A stretch of 64,000 bases of DNA. Source: JAJDTQ01 sp963422385. GTDB lineage: Bacteria; Desulfobacterota; Binatia; UBA9968; JAJDTQ01. The translations under genes were made by a program, and so were the position numbers. Where the stretch lies: the NCBI GenBank assembly GCA_963422385.1, contig OY729432.1, positions 1 to 64,000 of the forward strand. The letters are read 5' to 3'. Positions 14,591-23,652 of this stretch are shown here, one piece after another (the stretch's first letter is position 1; each line of letters starts with the position of its first letter). The notes beneath the pieces are model-generated. The model was not told the origin of the DNA and made no database searches. It was given only the letters and a program-made list of their open reading frames with translations.

Positions 14591-17369
14591 GGCCGGTGAT
14601 CTTTCCACATCCATCGTCATCGGGGCGGCCCTGAGCGGTTCGTTCAACACGGTCATGGGCCGCAGCATGACGCAGTTGGAGCGCCTGGGCAAGACCATCC
14701 AGCGGACTCAGGAGCAGTCCGGCCAGATACAATCCTTCCGCAAGCTGCAGGCAGGGCTGGCTGAGACCCAGGCCGCCTACCACAAGGCCCGGGACCGGGT
14801 CGCGCAGCTCCACATGGAAATGCAGCGGGCAGGGAAGGTCACCCAAAGGATGCGTTCCGCGCTGAGCGCAGCCCGCAAAGAGGCGCATCAACTCAACCAG
14901 CGGCTCGACCAGCAGCGCCAGGCACTGGCGAAGCAACGCCTGGCCATGCGCGACGCCGGGACGGCCACCACCGACCTCGACGGTCAGCAGGCGCGCCTGG
15001 GCCGCACCGTGGAGCGACTGAGCCAACGTTACGAGAAGCTGGGCAAGGCCATCAGTCGCCGTAACTCCGTGATGCAGCACCGTGCGGCGCTGCGGGGTCA
15101 GATGGTGGACGCCGTGGCCCTGGGAGCGGCCATCGCCGCGCCGGTGCGCGCCGCCATGCAGTTCGAGAGCGCCATGGCCGACGTGAAAAAGGTCGTTGAC
15201 TTCGATACCCCGGCACAGTTCCAGGCCATGCGAAAAGACATCCTCCAGTTGTCCACCGCCATCCCCATGTCGGCCGAGGGTCTTGGCGACATCGCCGCCG
15301 CTGCCGGCCAGGCTGGCATCGCCCGAGACGAGTTGATGCGCTTTTCCGCCGACGCCGCCAAGATGGGCGTGGCCTTCGACATGGCGGGAAAACAGGCAGG
15401 CTCGGCCATGACCGGCCTGCGGTCCATCTTCCAACTCGACCAGGACCAGGTCCTGCTCCTGGGCGACGCCTACAACCACCTCTCCAACAATATGGACGCC
15501 ACCGCCCGCGACATGCTCGGCATCGCCAACCGGGTCGGCTCCACAGCCCAACTCTTCGGCCTGTCCGGCCAGCAGGTCGGCGCCCTGGGGGCCACGTTTC
15601 TGGCCCTCAAGACCAATCCTGAAGTGGCCGCTACCGGCATCAATGCCCTGCTGACCCGCTTGAAGACCGCAGACCGGCAGGGAGGCAAGTTCCAGGAAAC
15701 CCTCAAATCCATGGGGATGGACGCCGGTCTGCTCAAGGAACGAATCGAACACGACGCCCAAGGCGCTCTGCTGCAGTTCCTCGAAACCGTCAAGACCGCC
15801 GAGGATCCCATGGGAATCCTCACCGACCTTTTCGGGGCCGAGTACTCCGACGATATGGCCAAGCTCGTCGGTGGACTGGACCTCTACCGCAAGGCTCTCG
15901 GTCTGGTGGGCGATCGGACAAGGTACGCAGGCTCCATGCAGAAGGAGTACGAGGAGCGAGCCAAGACCACTGCCAACAACCTGCAGTTGCTCCAGAACAG
16001 CTTCAGCCGATTGGGCGTCACTTTGGGGTCGGTCGTGCTGCCAACCCTCAACAGCATGTTCAACTTCCTCGGAGGGGCTGCAAACCGCCTGGCTGACTTC
16101 TCCGCAGCGTTCCCGAACCTCACCAAGGTCGTCGTGGGTCTTGCCGCAGGTCTGATCGGCGCCAAGGTCGCGGCCATCGGCGTCGGCTATGTCTTGACCC
16201 TCATCAAAGGCGGCATCCTGTCTGGCGCCATCGCCTGGCGCTCGTTGCAAGCAGCGGTCACCCTGGCCAACGTCCGCCTCCGCGCCTTCAACGTCGCGGC
16301 CCTGGTCACAGGCGTCCGCACCCGCGCCCTGGCCGTGGGCGGGGCCATCAAGGGCTTCGGCGCCAGCCTGCTGGGCCTCGCCCGCCGGGCCATACCCGCT
16401 GCCATCGCCGGCCTGCGCATGCTCGGCATTGCCGCCATGACCAACCCCATCGGACTCGTCATCGGCGCCATCGCCGTGGCCGCAGGGCTCCTCTATTACT
16501 ATTGGGAACCTATCTCCGGCTTCTTCGGCCGGCTGTGGAAAAAGGTCAAGGCCGTCTTCTCCGCAGCTTGGGAAGGCATCAAAACCACTCTGTCCTATCA
16601 TCCCCTGGGCCTGCTCATCACCCATTGGGAACCCATCTCCGGCTTCTTCAAGGGCCTTTGGCAGGGGGTGAAGGACTGGCTCGGCTCCTTCTCCCTAGTC
16701 GGCGCCGTCCAGGGCGTCATCAGCAGCGTCGGCGCCGTCGTTGCCAGCTTCAACCCCCTGAAGCCCATCTCCACAGCCTGGAACGCCGTCACCGACTGGC
16801 TCGGCTCCTTCTCCCTTGTGGAGTCCGGCAAGGCCATCATCCAATCCATAGCCGAGGGGGTCGCGGCCATGAAGGACGACCTCGTCAAGGCAGTCAAAGA
16901 GTCCCTGGGCTTCGTCGGCAGACTGCTGTCCTTTTCCGATGCCAAAGAGGGGCCGCTGTCCCGGCTCACCGCCTCCGGCAAGGCCATCATCCAGACCTTG
17001 GGCGACGGCGTTCGACAGGCCGGACCAAAGCCCTTGGGCCGGCCCTTGGCGCGCGTGCTCGGCACGGCCGCAACCAGTCTGGCCCTTGCTCTGCCAGCCC
17101 CTGTCCTGTCGTCTCCGCCTTCGCTTGCCAAGACGCGGGAAAGTCGCCCAACCGCAGCCTGGGGCATGCCCGCCAGGACGACCGCCCCCATGTCCGCCAA
17201 CCCCGCGCAAGCGGCCGCTGGCTACGCTGTCCACCACCACGGGGAAACCCACATCACCATCCATCAACTCCCGGGCGAGGACGCCCAGGCCCTGGCCGAG
17301 CGGGTGCTGGAAGAACTGGACCGCCGCCGGGAACAACAGCAAAGAGAGGCCCTCTACGATGGCCTCTAG
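14589..17369 (+). CDS. T: Tail tape measure protein T
   Basis: A 926-residue tape measure. The N-terminal 160 residues are coiled coil (RLGKTIQRTQEQSGQIQSFR; ARKEAHQLNQRLDQQRQALA), followed by the TP901 core (MQFESAMADVKKVVDFDTPA; MSAEGLGDIAAAAGQAGIAR). Three or more hydrophobic segments lie at residues about 505-640 (TKVVVGLAAGLIGAKVAAIG; NPIGLVIGAIAVAAGLLYYY). The C-terminus is more variable. It sets tail length and ejects with DNA. GGAG lies 9 bases upstream of the ATG at 14589. It overlaps the U start by 11 bases. Confidence 0.95.
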   Translation: MAGDLSTSIVIGAALSGSFNTVMGRSMTQLERLGKTIQRTQEQSGQIQSFRKLQAGLAETQAAYHKARDRVAQLHMEMQRAGKVTQRMRSALSAARKEAHQLNQRLDQQRQALAKQRLAMRDAGTATTDLDGQQARLGRTVERLSQRYEKLGKAISRRNSVMQHRAALRGQMVDAVALGAAIAAPVRAAMQFESAMADVKKVVDFDTPAQFQAMRKDILQLSTAIPMSAEGLGDIAAAAGQAGIARDELMRFSADAAKMGVAFDMAGKQAGSAMTGLRSIFQLDQDQVLLLGDAYNHLSNNMDATARDMLGIANRVGSTAQLFGLSGQQVGALGATFLALKTNPEVAATGINALLTRLKTADRQGGKFQETLKSMGMDAGLLKERIEHDAQGALLQFLETVKTAEDPMGILTDLFGAEYSDDMAKLVGGLDLYRKALGLVGDRTRYAGSMQKEYEERAKTTANNLQLLQNSFSRLGVTLGSVVLPTLNSMFNFLGGAANRLADFSAAFPNLTKVVVGLAAGLIGAKVAAIGVGYVLTLIKGGILSGAIAWRSLQAAVTLANVRLRAFNVAALVTGVRTRALAVGGAIKGFGASLLGLARRAIPAAIAGLRMLGIAAMTNPIGLVIGAIAVAAGLLYYYWEPISGFFGRLWKKVKAVFSAAWEGIKTTLSYHPLGLLITHWEPISGFFKGLWQGVKDWLGSFSLVGAVQGVISSVGAVVASFNPLKPISTAWNAVTDWLGSFSLVESGKAIIQSIAEGVAAMKDDLVKAVKESLGFVGRLLSFSDAKEGPLSRLTASGKAIIQTLGDGVRQAGPKPLGRPLARVLGTAATSLALALPAPVLSSPPSLAKTRESRPTAAWGMPARTTAPMSANPAQAAAGYAVHHHGETHITIHQLPGEDAQALAERVLEELDRRREQQQREALYDGL

Positions 17370-17754
17370 CTACATGATGCGCCTGGGCGACTATACCTTC
17401 TCCCTGAACACCGCCGCCTATCAGCAACTGCGCCGGCAGACAGAGTACCGCTGGCCGGCCCAGCAGCGCATCGGACGCCTCCCCGCCCGGCAGTTCACCG
17501 GACCCGGACAGGAAACCCTCTCCTTGAGCGGAACGCTCTATCCTCAATTCCGCGGCGGGACCGGCCAAGTGGACGCCATGCGCCAAAAGGCCGGCCGAGG
17601 CCAGCCCATGACCCTGGTGGACGGCGCCGGAAGGGTCTGGGGAAAGTGGGTGATCACACGGGTGGGAGAAACACAGAGGGTGCTGTTCGCCGACGGCGCC
17701 CCGCGCAGGATCGACTTCCGCCTCGAACTCGCCCGCTACGCCGAGGACCACTGA
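17359..17754 (+). CDS. U: Tail protein U
   Basis: A 131-residue gpU: MMRLGDYTFSLNTAAYQQLR then RWPAQQRIGRLPARQFTGPG and GGTGQVDAMRQKAGRGQPMT. It matches P2 gpU, which caps the tail near the tape measure and interacts with D. The ATG lies inside the end of the tape-measure gene. Normal length, intact frame. Confidence 0.9.
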   Translation: MASSYMMRLGDYTFSLNTAAYQQLRRQTEYRWPAQQRIGRLPARQFTGPGQETLSLSGTLYPQFRGGTGQVDAMRQKAGRGQPMTLVDGAGRVWGKWVITRVGETQRVLFADGAPRRIDFRLELARYAEDH

Positions 17755-17755
17755 A

Positions 17756-17962
17756 ATGACTTACCGCGCCAAAGACGGCGACGTGCTGGACGCCATCTGC
17801 TGGAAGCACTACGGGCCAAGGCCCGGCGCCGTGGAGGCCGTGCTGGACGCCAACCCCGGACTGGCCGACCGAGGACCGGTGCTCGCTGCCGGGGTAGTGA
17901 TCCATCTACCTGAACTGCCCGAACCCCTCCGCCCCGTCCGAATCGTGAGGCTCTGGGACTGA
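17756..17962 (+). CDS. X: Tail protein X (LysM-like)
   Basis: A 68-residue protein: YRAKDGDVLDAICWKHYGPR, EAVLDANPGLADRGPVLAAG and VVIHLPELPEP. It is the LysM-like gpX of P2, located at the baseplate hub. Its stop overlaps the D ATG by one base. Confidence 0.85.
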   Translation: MTYRAKDGDVLDAICWKHYGPRPGAVEAVLDANPGLADRGPVLAAGVVIHLPELPEPLRPVRIVRLWD

Positions 17963-18945
17963 TGACGCCCCTGTTCCAGGTGCTGGCAGACGGCAAGGAC
18001 TTCACTGCCCAGGTCCGGGACCGCAGCCTCTCTCTGACCATTACCGATGAGGCCGGTTACCGCTCCGACTCCCTCGAACTGCGCCTAGACGACCGAGGCG
18101 GCGCCATTGAACTGCCCCGCAAAGGAGCCGAAATAGAGGTCTCCCTGGGCTACCGCGGGCAGCCCCCGGTCCGTATGGGCCTCTACGTCGTAGATGAACT
18201 CGAACTCGCCGGCCCCCCGGACACCCTCACCGTCCGCGCCCGCGCCGCAAACATGCGACAAAGCCTCAAACAACAAAAAACCCGCGCCTGGCATGACCTC
18301 ACCATCGGCCAAGTGCTCGCCGCCATCGCCGCAGAGCACGGGCTTGAGCCCCGAGTGGGCCAATCCCTCAAGACCATCCCACTCCCCCACGCCGACCAGA
18401 CCGACGAGTCCGACCTCCACTTCCTCACCCGCATGGCCAAAAATCACCGCGCCATCGCCAAACCGCTCGGACCCTGGCTGATCTTCGTGCCCCGAGGCCA
18501 GGCCAAAACCGCCACCGGCCGGAAGGTTGCCCCCGCCGCCATCCACCGCAGCCTCATCACCAGCCACCGCGTCACGCTCCCCGACCGGGGCCGCTACAAC
18601 GCCGTGGTCGCACACTGGTACGACACCCAGGCCGCCGTCCGCACCCCGGTGCGCGTGGGCATCCCCGGCATGCCCTCCTTCACCCTCCGCCCGGACTATC
18701 CAGACCCCGTGACTGCCCGCGCCGCAGCCCAGGCCAAACTCGAAACCCTCAACCGCCACCGGGCCGAACTCAGCCTCACCCTCCCCGGAAACCCCCTCAT
18801 CCAGGCCGAAACCCCGCTCTCCCTCTCCGGCTTCCGTCAAGGCGTAAACGGCCTCTGGATCGCCGCCACCGTGCGCCACCAAATCACCCCCTCCGGCTTC
18901 ACCTCCCGCGTGCAAGCCCTATCCCCCAAAAACTCCTCATCCTGA
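17962..18945 (+). CDS. D: Late control / baseplate hub protein D
   Basis: A 327-residue gpD. The start PLFQVLADGKDFTAQVRDRS with SLTITDEAGYRSDSLELRLD, the central ANMRQSLKQQKTRAWHDLTI then HADQTDESDLHFLTRMAK, and the end HQITPSGFTSRVQAL match P2 gpD/T4 gp27-type hub proteins. It is the last structural gene before the host-like region; no endolysin, holin or late-operon regulator follows. Downstream bases 18946-19020 contain no gene. Confidence 0.9.
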   Translation: MTPLFQVLADGKDFTAQVRDRSLSLTITDEAGYRSDSLELRLDDRGGAIELPRKGAEIEVSLGYRGQPPVRMGLYVVDELELAGPPDTLTVRARAANMRQSLKQQKTRAWHDLTIGQVLAAIAAEHGLEPRVGQSLKTIPLPHADQTDESDLHFLTRMAKNHRAIAKPLGPWLIFVPRGQAKTATGRKVAPAAIHRSLITSHRVTLPDRGRYNAVVAHWYDTQAAVRTPVRVGIPGMPSFTLRPDYPDPVTARAAAQAKLETLNRHRAELSLTLPGNPLIQAETPLSLSGFRQGVNGLWIAATVRHQITPSGFTSRVQALSPKNSSS

Positions 18946-19002
18946 AAAATCCTCCTCAAAAATCAAACCGATGTTGAAATACTCAACACTCCTGCACAGC
19001 CT

Positions 19003-19033
19003 CTTTCGCAATAATAGCCACCCATCTTTCGCA
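19003..19033. other. Paired CTTTCGCA motifs near the prophage right end
   Basis: CTTTCGCA occurs at 19003-19010 and 19026-19033, 23 bases apart, directly after the last phage gene. The MuA-type transposase sites at Mu ends contain (T/A)GCGAAA cores spaced about two helical turns. The pair could be transposase-binding sites and mark the right end. This is a speculative reading. Confidence 0.25.
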
Positions 19034-19051
19034 CGCCTCTAGTGATGAGCG

Positions 19052-19736
19052 TTGATGTCGCTTTCGATGACATCAGGGATCCGACTACACAGGCGTCTCA
19101 TGACGATATCGAATCTTCGGCGGCGGCCGAAGAAGCTCGATGGCGGAGGGCAGGCGCATTTGATTGCCATGGCGTATGGCGAGCCGCGGCAAGGGCGGAC
19201 GAGTTGGACGCTGAATCTGTTGGCGGACCGATTGATGGAGCGGGAGATTGTCGACTCGATCAGCACTGAGACCGTGCGCAAGGCGTTGGAAAGCTCAAGC
19301 CGTGGGTGAAGGAATGTTGGTGCATTCCCCCGGAGGGCAATGCTCATTTTGCGTGCGCCATGGAGGATGTGCTGGAAGTCTACCAGCGCTCGTATGGGGA
19401 GAACGAAATGTTGGTCTGCATGGATGAGACCAGCAAGCAGCCGGTGAAGGAGACGCGCGTGCCGAGCGCCTGGAGCTCCACTACACCCCCAGGCATGGGG
19501 GTTGGCTGAACATGGCTGAAATCGAAATCGGCCTGATGGCGCGCCGGTGTCTGGACCGTCGCCTTCCCGACCAGGGCGCCCTGCGTAGCGAGGTCCAGGC
19601 ATGGCGGAACCAGCGCAATCAGGAGACGGTTCGGGTGGACTGGCGCTTCCCCACCCAGGATGCCCGCATCAAACTCGAATCCCTTTACCCATCAATATGG
19701 AATTGCTGGACTACCAGGAAATTCCAGAATCCATGA
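19052..19736 (+). pseudogene. IS630-family transposase remnant
   Basis: A decayed IS630 transposase. LRRRPKKLDGGGQAHLIAMA, RTSWTLNLLADRLMEREIVD and SISTETVRKALE come first. After a frameshift, KLKPWVKECWCIPPEGNAHF, ACAMEDVLEVYQRSYGENEM and VCMDETSKQPVKETRVPS follow. Another break leads to LHYTPRHGGWLNMAEIEIGL, MARRCLDRRLPDQ and KLESLYPSI near 19697. The N-terminal helix-turn-helix and the central part carrying the second catalytic Asp are missing, so it is dead. The N-terminal truncation lies near the likely prophage end, so the phage may have inserted in or next to this element. Confidence 0.75.
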
Positions 19737-19822
19737 CCTCGAATGGTCGCCCGCGCCTTGAAAATTGCCGAAGCATGCCTTATGGGGTCGAACCTCTGCG
19801 GGAAGAAGCAGGAGGCACCGTG

Positions 19823-21268
19823 ATGACGAACCGTGATTTGACCGATCTGACGTTGAAGGATGCGGCGGCCCAACTCAAGAGCAGGGACCTTTCCCCGGTC
19901 GAGTTGACGGAGCTCATGCTGGCGCGGATCGAGTGGCTGAATCCGGAATTGGCGGCGTACGTCACGGTGGCCGGGGAGGAAGCGCTTTCGGACGCCCGGG
20001 CGGCGGAGACGGAGATTCGAGACGGACGGTACCGCGGGCCGCTTCACGGCATTCCGCTGTCCATCAAGGACAACATCGCGACGCGCGGCATCCGTACGAC
20101 GGCGGGCTCCAGGGTGTTGGAGGACTGTGTTCCCGACTTCGACGCCACGGTGGTGGCGCGGCTGAGGGAGGCGGGCGCGGTGATCCTGGGCAAGACCAAC
20201 ATGCACGAGTGGGCCAACGGCGGCACCACCATCAACCCGTTCTACGGCACCACCCGCAACCCCTGGGACACCGGGAGAATCGCCGGAGGTTCCAGCGGCG
20301 GGTCGGCCGCGGGGGTGGCCGCGAGCCTGAGCCTAGGCTCTCTGGGCACGGACAACGGCGGTTCGGTGCGGAACCCGGCCTCCCTGTGCGGCATCGTGGG
20401 ATTCAAGCCCACCTACGGGCGTATCAGCCGGTTCGGGCACGTGCCCGGCGACGGCGGCTTCAGCACCAACCACCTGGGGGTGTTCAGCAAGACGGTGCAC
20501 GACTGCGCCCTCATCATGAGGGCCGTCGCGGGCAGGGACCCGAAGGACCCGAACAGCGCGGACAAGCCGGCGCCGGACTACGAGAACGGCCTCGACGCGG
20601 GCATCGCGGGTCTGCGAGTGGGGATCGTCAAGGACTACTTCGATCGATACATGACCCGGACGGTCAAGGAGGCATTCGTGGAGGCCCGGAGCCGGTTGGA
20701 ATCCCTTGGGGCGAGGCTGGTGGAGCTGGAGGTTCCGCTGCTGGATACCACGCGCGTGGTGTGGCCGTGCATCACGCGTCCGGAGAACGTGGTGGAGAAC
20801 ATGCCCTACCTCAAGGCCAGGCCACGGGACTACAGCACGCGGTTGCTGCACCAGAACATCGGCGCGATGCTGATTCCGGCCGAGGCATACGTCACCGCGC
20901 AGCGCATCCGGCGCGCCCTGTGCCGGGAATTCGATGAAGCTTTCGAGAACGTGGACATCATCGCCGCGCCCACGGCGGCAGTGCCGGCTCCTACCATCGA
21001 GGAATCGAAACGGGCGGTCATGGAGGTGGACGGAGAGGAGATCAAGCTGGAAGGCACGGGGGTGAACTTCCGTTCGCTCTTCACCACCCCTTTCAATCTC
21101 ACCGGGCTCCCGGCCCTGAGCGTGTGCTGCGGCTTCTCTGCCGGCGGTCTGCCCATCGGGCTCCAGCTCGTGGGACCGCGCTTTCAGGAGGGTCTGGTTC
21201 TCCGAACCGCGCACGCCTATGAGCGGGCGGCCCAGTGGCACCAGCGCAAGCCGCCGGTAGGGGCCTGA
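19823..21268 (+). CDS. Amidase (amidase signature family)
   Basis: A 481-residue amidase that hydrolyses carboxamides or related bonds in the cytoplasm. Catalytic elements are visible: Lys in HGIPLSIKDNIATRGI, the GGSSGGSAAGVAAS loop with the cis-Ser, and the nucleophile Ser in SLGTDNGGSVRNPASLC. Length is typical. ATG 19823 follows AGGAGG by 8 bases; upstream in-frame codons lie in the IS remnant and are not used. Substrate is unknown; relatives include the Glu-tRNA amidotransferase A subunit, but no B or C subunit lies nearby. It may be a catabolic amidase. Confidence 0.9.
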   Translation: MTNRDLTDLTLKDAAAQLKSRDLSPVELTELMLARIEWLNPELAAYVTVAGEEALSDARAAETEIRDGRYRGPLHGIPLSIKDNIATRGIRTTAGSRVLEDCVPDFDATVVARLREAGAVILGKTNMHEWANGGTTINPFYGTTRNPWDTGRIAGGSSGGSAAGVAASLSLGSLGTDNGGSVRNPASLCGIVGFKPTYGRISRFGHVPGDGGFSTNHLGVFSKTVHDCALIMRAVAGRDPKDPNSADKPAPDYENGLDAGIAGLRVGIVKDYFDRYMTRTVKEAFVEARSRLESLGARLVELEVPLLDTTRVVWPCITRPENVVENMPYLKARPRDYSTRLLHQNIGAMLIPAEAYVTAQRIRRALCREFDEAFENVDIIAAPTAAVPAPTIEESKRAVMEVDGEEIKLEGTGVNFRSLFTTPFNLTGLPALSVCCGFSAGGLPIGLQLVGPRFQEGLVLRTAHAYERAAQWHQRKPPVGA

Positions 21269-21321
21269 TCGGCGCCCTTCGACTCCGGCCCGCTACTCTC
21301 AGGCCGAACGGTTGGAGGAAT

Positions 21322-22035
21322 TCAGGACCCGTTACGGAGCACCCGGTCGAGAAAGTTCGTGGCCAGAGGCCAAGTGATCCTGGTCAGCGCCGGGTCGTAG
21401 GCATCGCCGTCGGCCAGAGCAAAGCCGTGGCCGGCGTGGGGGAAGAAATGCCACTCGACGTCGGGGGTGCCTTCCAGGAAGCTGGCCCGGAGCTTCTCCT
21501 GCACCGGCACCGGCGCCACCCGGTCGTTGCCCCCGAACAGGATCAGGGACGGACAGCGAATCTCCCGCGCGGACTCGTTGGGGTGGCGCGGCCGCAATTC
21601 GCTGGGACCCTCGTCCCGCACCGAGGGATAGTAGCCCACGAACGCCGCGGCCTGGGGCGTCGCCGCGACAAAGTGGATGCCGATGCGCCCGCCCATGCAC
21701 AGGCCCAGGACCGCAACGCGCTTCTCGTCCACGTCATTCCGCCCCACGAGGTATTGCCAACCCTGGCCGATGACCTCCACGAAGCGCCCGTCCGTGGTCT
21801 TCTTCTGGACGCCGTGGTAGTCGGGGAAGCCCAGGATATCGTAGAGGGCGGGCACCAGGGTGGTGTAGCCCTGTTCCGCGAACTCGCAGGCCATGTGCTT
21901 GATGTGGCCCGTGACCCCGTAGTGGTGATGGACGATGAGCAGCGCCGGGCCCGGCGCCGGCCGTTCCGGGGAAGCGATAAAGCCCGGCACGCCATCCTGT
22001 TCCTGTGTAAGCGCGCGAGTGATGACCTTTGACAT
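21322..22035 (-). CDS. Dienelactone hydrolase family protein
   Basis: A 237-residue alpha/beta hydrolase of the dienelactone hydrolase family. The nucleophile is Cys in GLCMGGR, the acid Asp in GGNDRVAP, and the base His in FFPHAGHGFAL; this Cys-Asp-His triad is the family signature. The N-terminal ALLIVHHHYGVTGHIKHMA resembles the oxyanion region. It probably hydrolyses a lactone or ester in aromatic or halo-aromatic degradation. It is convergent with the amidase. Confidence 0.85.
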   Translation of the reverse strand: MSKVITRALTQEQDGVPGFIASPERPAPGPALLIVHHHYGVTGHIKHMACEFAEQGYTTLVPALYDILGFPDYHGVQKKTTDGRFVEVIGQGWQYLVGRNDVDEKRVAVLGLCMGGRIGIHFVAATPQAAAFVGYYPSVRDEGPSELRPRHPNESAREIRCPSLILFGGNDRVAPVPVQEKLRASFLEGTPDVEWHFFPHAGHGFALADGDAYDPALTRITWPLATNFLDRVLRNGS

Positions 22036-22048
22036 GGCGGCCCTCCTG

Positions 22049-22555
22049 TCAAGCGATCGACGGCCCGAGGCCGTGGCCTACGAGCGGTGCGTTTCCCTGA
22101 GCCTGAAAGCTCGCTACCGCAGCCTCCATTGAAACGGTGTCAGGCATGGGCGCATCCACCCCGCTGAACTGCCCCACGTCCGCCGCGCAGCTTACCGCAA
22201 TTCGATGGTCCGGGACACCCCCGGCGAGGAGCGCTTCCTCCGCCGCGGGCCGGAGCTCCTGGTAGTGCCGCTCCACCGTGTCTCGATCGAGCCGGTCCAG
22301 GGACATCACGAAGCTTTTCACGAAATCGTGGCGCCGGTCGGACAGGAGCTGCCCCGCGGCGCACATGACCGATGCCTCCCGTGGCACCACACGGATCCCG
22401 AACGCGACGAACCCCGGCGTGGCGTACGGGATGAGCGCCGCGTAGCTCATCTCCCACTCTTCGGCAAGCCGCACCGTCGCGAAGACCAGCATGAAGAGAT
22501 GGTCGAGGAAATGTCCGCCGTCAAGGGAAAGGCCGTTCAGGCGGTCGCGTGACAT
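22049..22555 (-). pseudogene. Chimeric remnant: MFS N-terminus joined to hydantoinase A C-terminus
   Basis: The first 50-55 residues (LNGLSLDGGHFLDHLFMLVF; EWEMSYAALIPYATPGFVAF) look like the first helices of an MFS transporter. From about residue 56 the sequence changes to the C-terminal part of HyuA/oxoprolinase A: PREASVMCAAGQLLSDRRHD, FVKSFVMSLDRLDRDTVERH and GVPDHRIAVSCAADVGQFSG. Neither part is complete. I read it as a fusion left by deletion, not a functional gene. Translation from ATG 22555 is open to 22049. It lies downstream of the oxidoreductase gene on the same strand. Confidence 0.6.
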
Positions 22556-22581
22556 GTCGGTCCCTGATGGCGCCGGTCCGG

Positions 22582-23592
22582 TCAGCAGGCGCCGCGCTGC
22601 ATGGGCTGCATGACCTGTTCGGCGAAGGCGCGGATCATGCTGGCGCGGGGCAGCCCGTCCACCGCGTAGGGACGGATGGTGATCTGGTCGATGCCGCCGT
22701 CGAACATGCGGCGGGCCGTTTCGATGCACCGGGCGGGCGTACCCGCCAGGGCGAACTCGGGCACCACCTCGTCCGGCACGGCGCCGGCGTGGGGAGCGTC
22801 GGGGCTGAGGTGCCGGTAGTTGTCGTAGCTCCCGGCCATGCGCTCCCGGGCCGCCGCCGCGGCCGGGCTCAACCCCCAGAACGGCTTGAGGATGCTGCGG
22901 GCCACGTGCGGCCGCACCGCGGCCACCGCCTTGGCCGGGTCCTCGGTCACGCTGGCGGACACTGAAAGAAACCTCTGGAAAGGCTCCGCGTCTCGCCCGC
23001 CTTCCCTCCGGCCGTCGTGGACACACGCGAGCATGCGGGCCAGCACGTCCCCTTCCATGGCGACCCGGGCCAGGATCACCCCGTCGCCGATGCGGCCCGC
23101 CAAGCGCAGCATCTTCGGCCCGCTGGCCGCCACCGCGATGGGTGGGCACTGGTCCGGCGCCGCGAACATCAGCCTCATGTCTCCGGACTCCAGCGGCACG
23201 CGCCGCCCCCCGCAGAGCGCCCGGATCTCGTCGACGGTCTGCTCCAGCCGCGTGAGGGTGGCGGGCTGCCTACCCATGGTGTTGACCGAGGTGAACCCGT
23301 TGCCGATGCCCAGCGTCAGACGGCCGCCGGACAACTCCTGGAGCGTCGCCGCGGCGCTGGCCGTGACCGCGGAAACCCGGGTAACGGGATTGGTGACGCC
23401 GCTTCCGAGGAGGATCCTGGAGGTGGCCTGGGCCGCGGCGCCCAGGAGCACGTACATCTCCCGCCAGATAAGCTGGGAATCGCCGATCCAGACCTGATCG
23501 TAGCCGAGCTCCTCCGCCAGCGTGATCTCGTGCATCAGGGTGGAAACATCGTAGTAGGGGTGGATCTCGACGCCGAAGGAACATTTTGCCAT
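22582..23592 (-). CDS. Luciferase-like (LLM) flavin/F420-dependent oxidoreductase
   Basis: A 336-residue TIM-barrel enzyme of the luciferase-like family. It has GVEIHPYYDVSTLMHEITLA near the N-terminus, LGYDQVWIGDSQLIWREMYV, SRILLGSGVTNPVTR, GGRLTLGIGNGFTSVNTMGR and AVAASGPKMLRLAGRIGDGV, which match LLM-class oxidoreductases such as mer-type F420 enzymes. Cofactor (FMN or F420) cannot be told from sequence. It is separated from the amidohydrolase gene by about 60 bases on the same strand, so the two probably form an operon. Confidence 0.85.
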   Translation of the reverse strand: MAKCSFGVEIHPYYDVSTLMHEITLAEELGYDQVWIGDSQLIWREMYVLLGAAAQATSRILLGSGVTNPVTRVSAVTASAAATLQELSGGRLTLGIGNGFTSVNTMGRQPATLTRLEQTVDEIRALCGGRRVPLESGDMRLMFAAPDQCPPIAVAASGPKMLRLAGRIGDGVILARVAMEGDVLARMLACVHDGRREGGRDAEPFQRFLSVSASVTEDPAKAVAAVRPHVARSILKPFWGLSPAAAAARERMAGSYDNYRHLSPDAPHAGAVPDEVVPEFALAGTPARCIETARRMFDGGIDQITIRPYAVDGLPRASMIRAFAEQVMQPMQRGAC

Positions 23593-23652
23593 GTGTAGCC
23601 TCGTTCGAAGGGTTACCGGTTGGGATTCACGACCGGCCAGCGGAGGAGAGGC

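Noticed and set aside
14487..16625. Long 712-residue minus-strand ORF opposite the tape measure gene
   Set aside because: High-GC codon bias makes long antisense frames; no domain motifs, and the plus strand is a clear tape measure.
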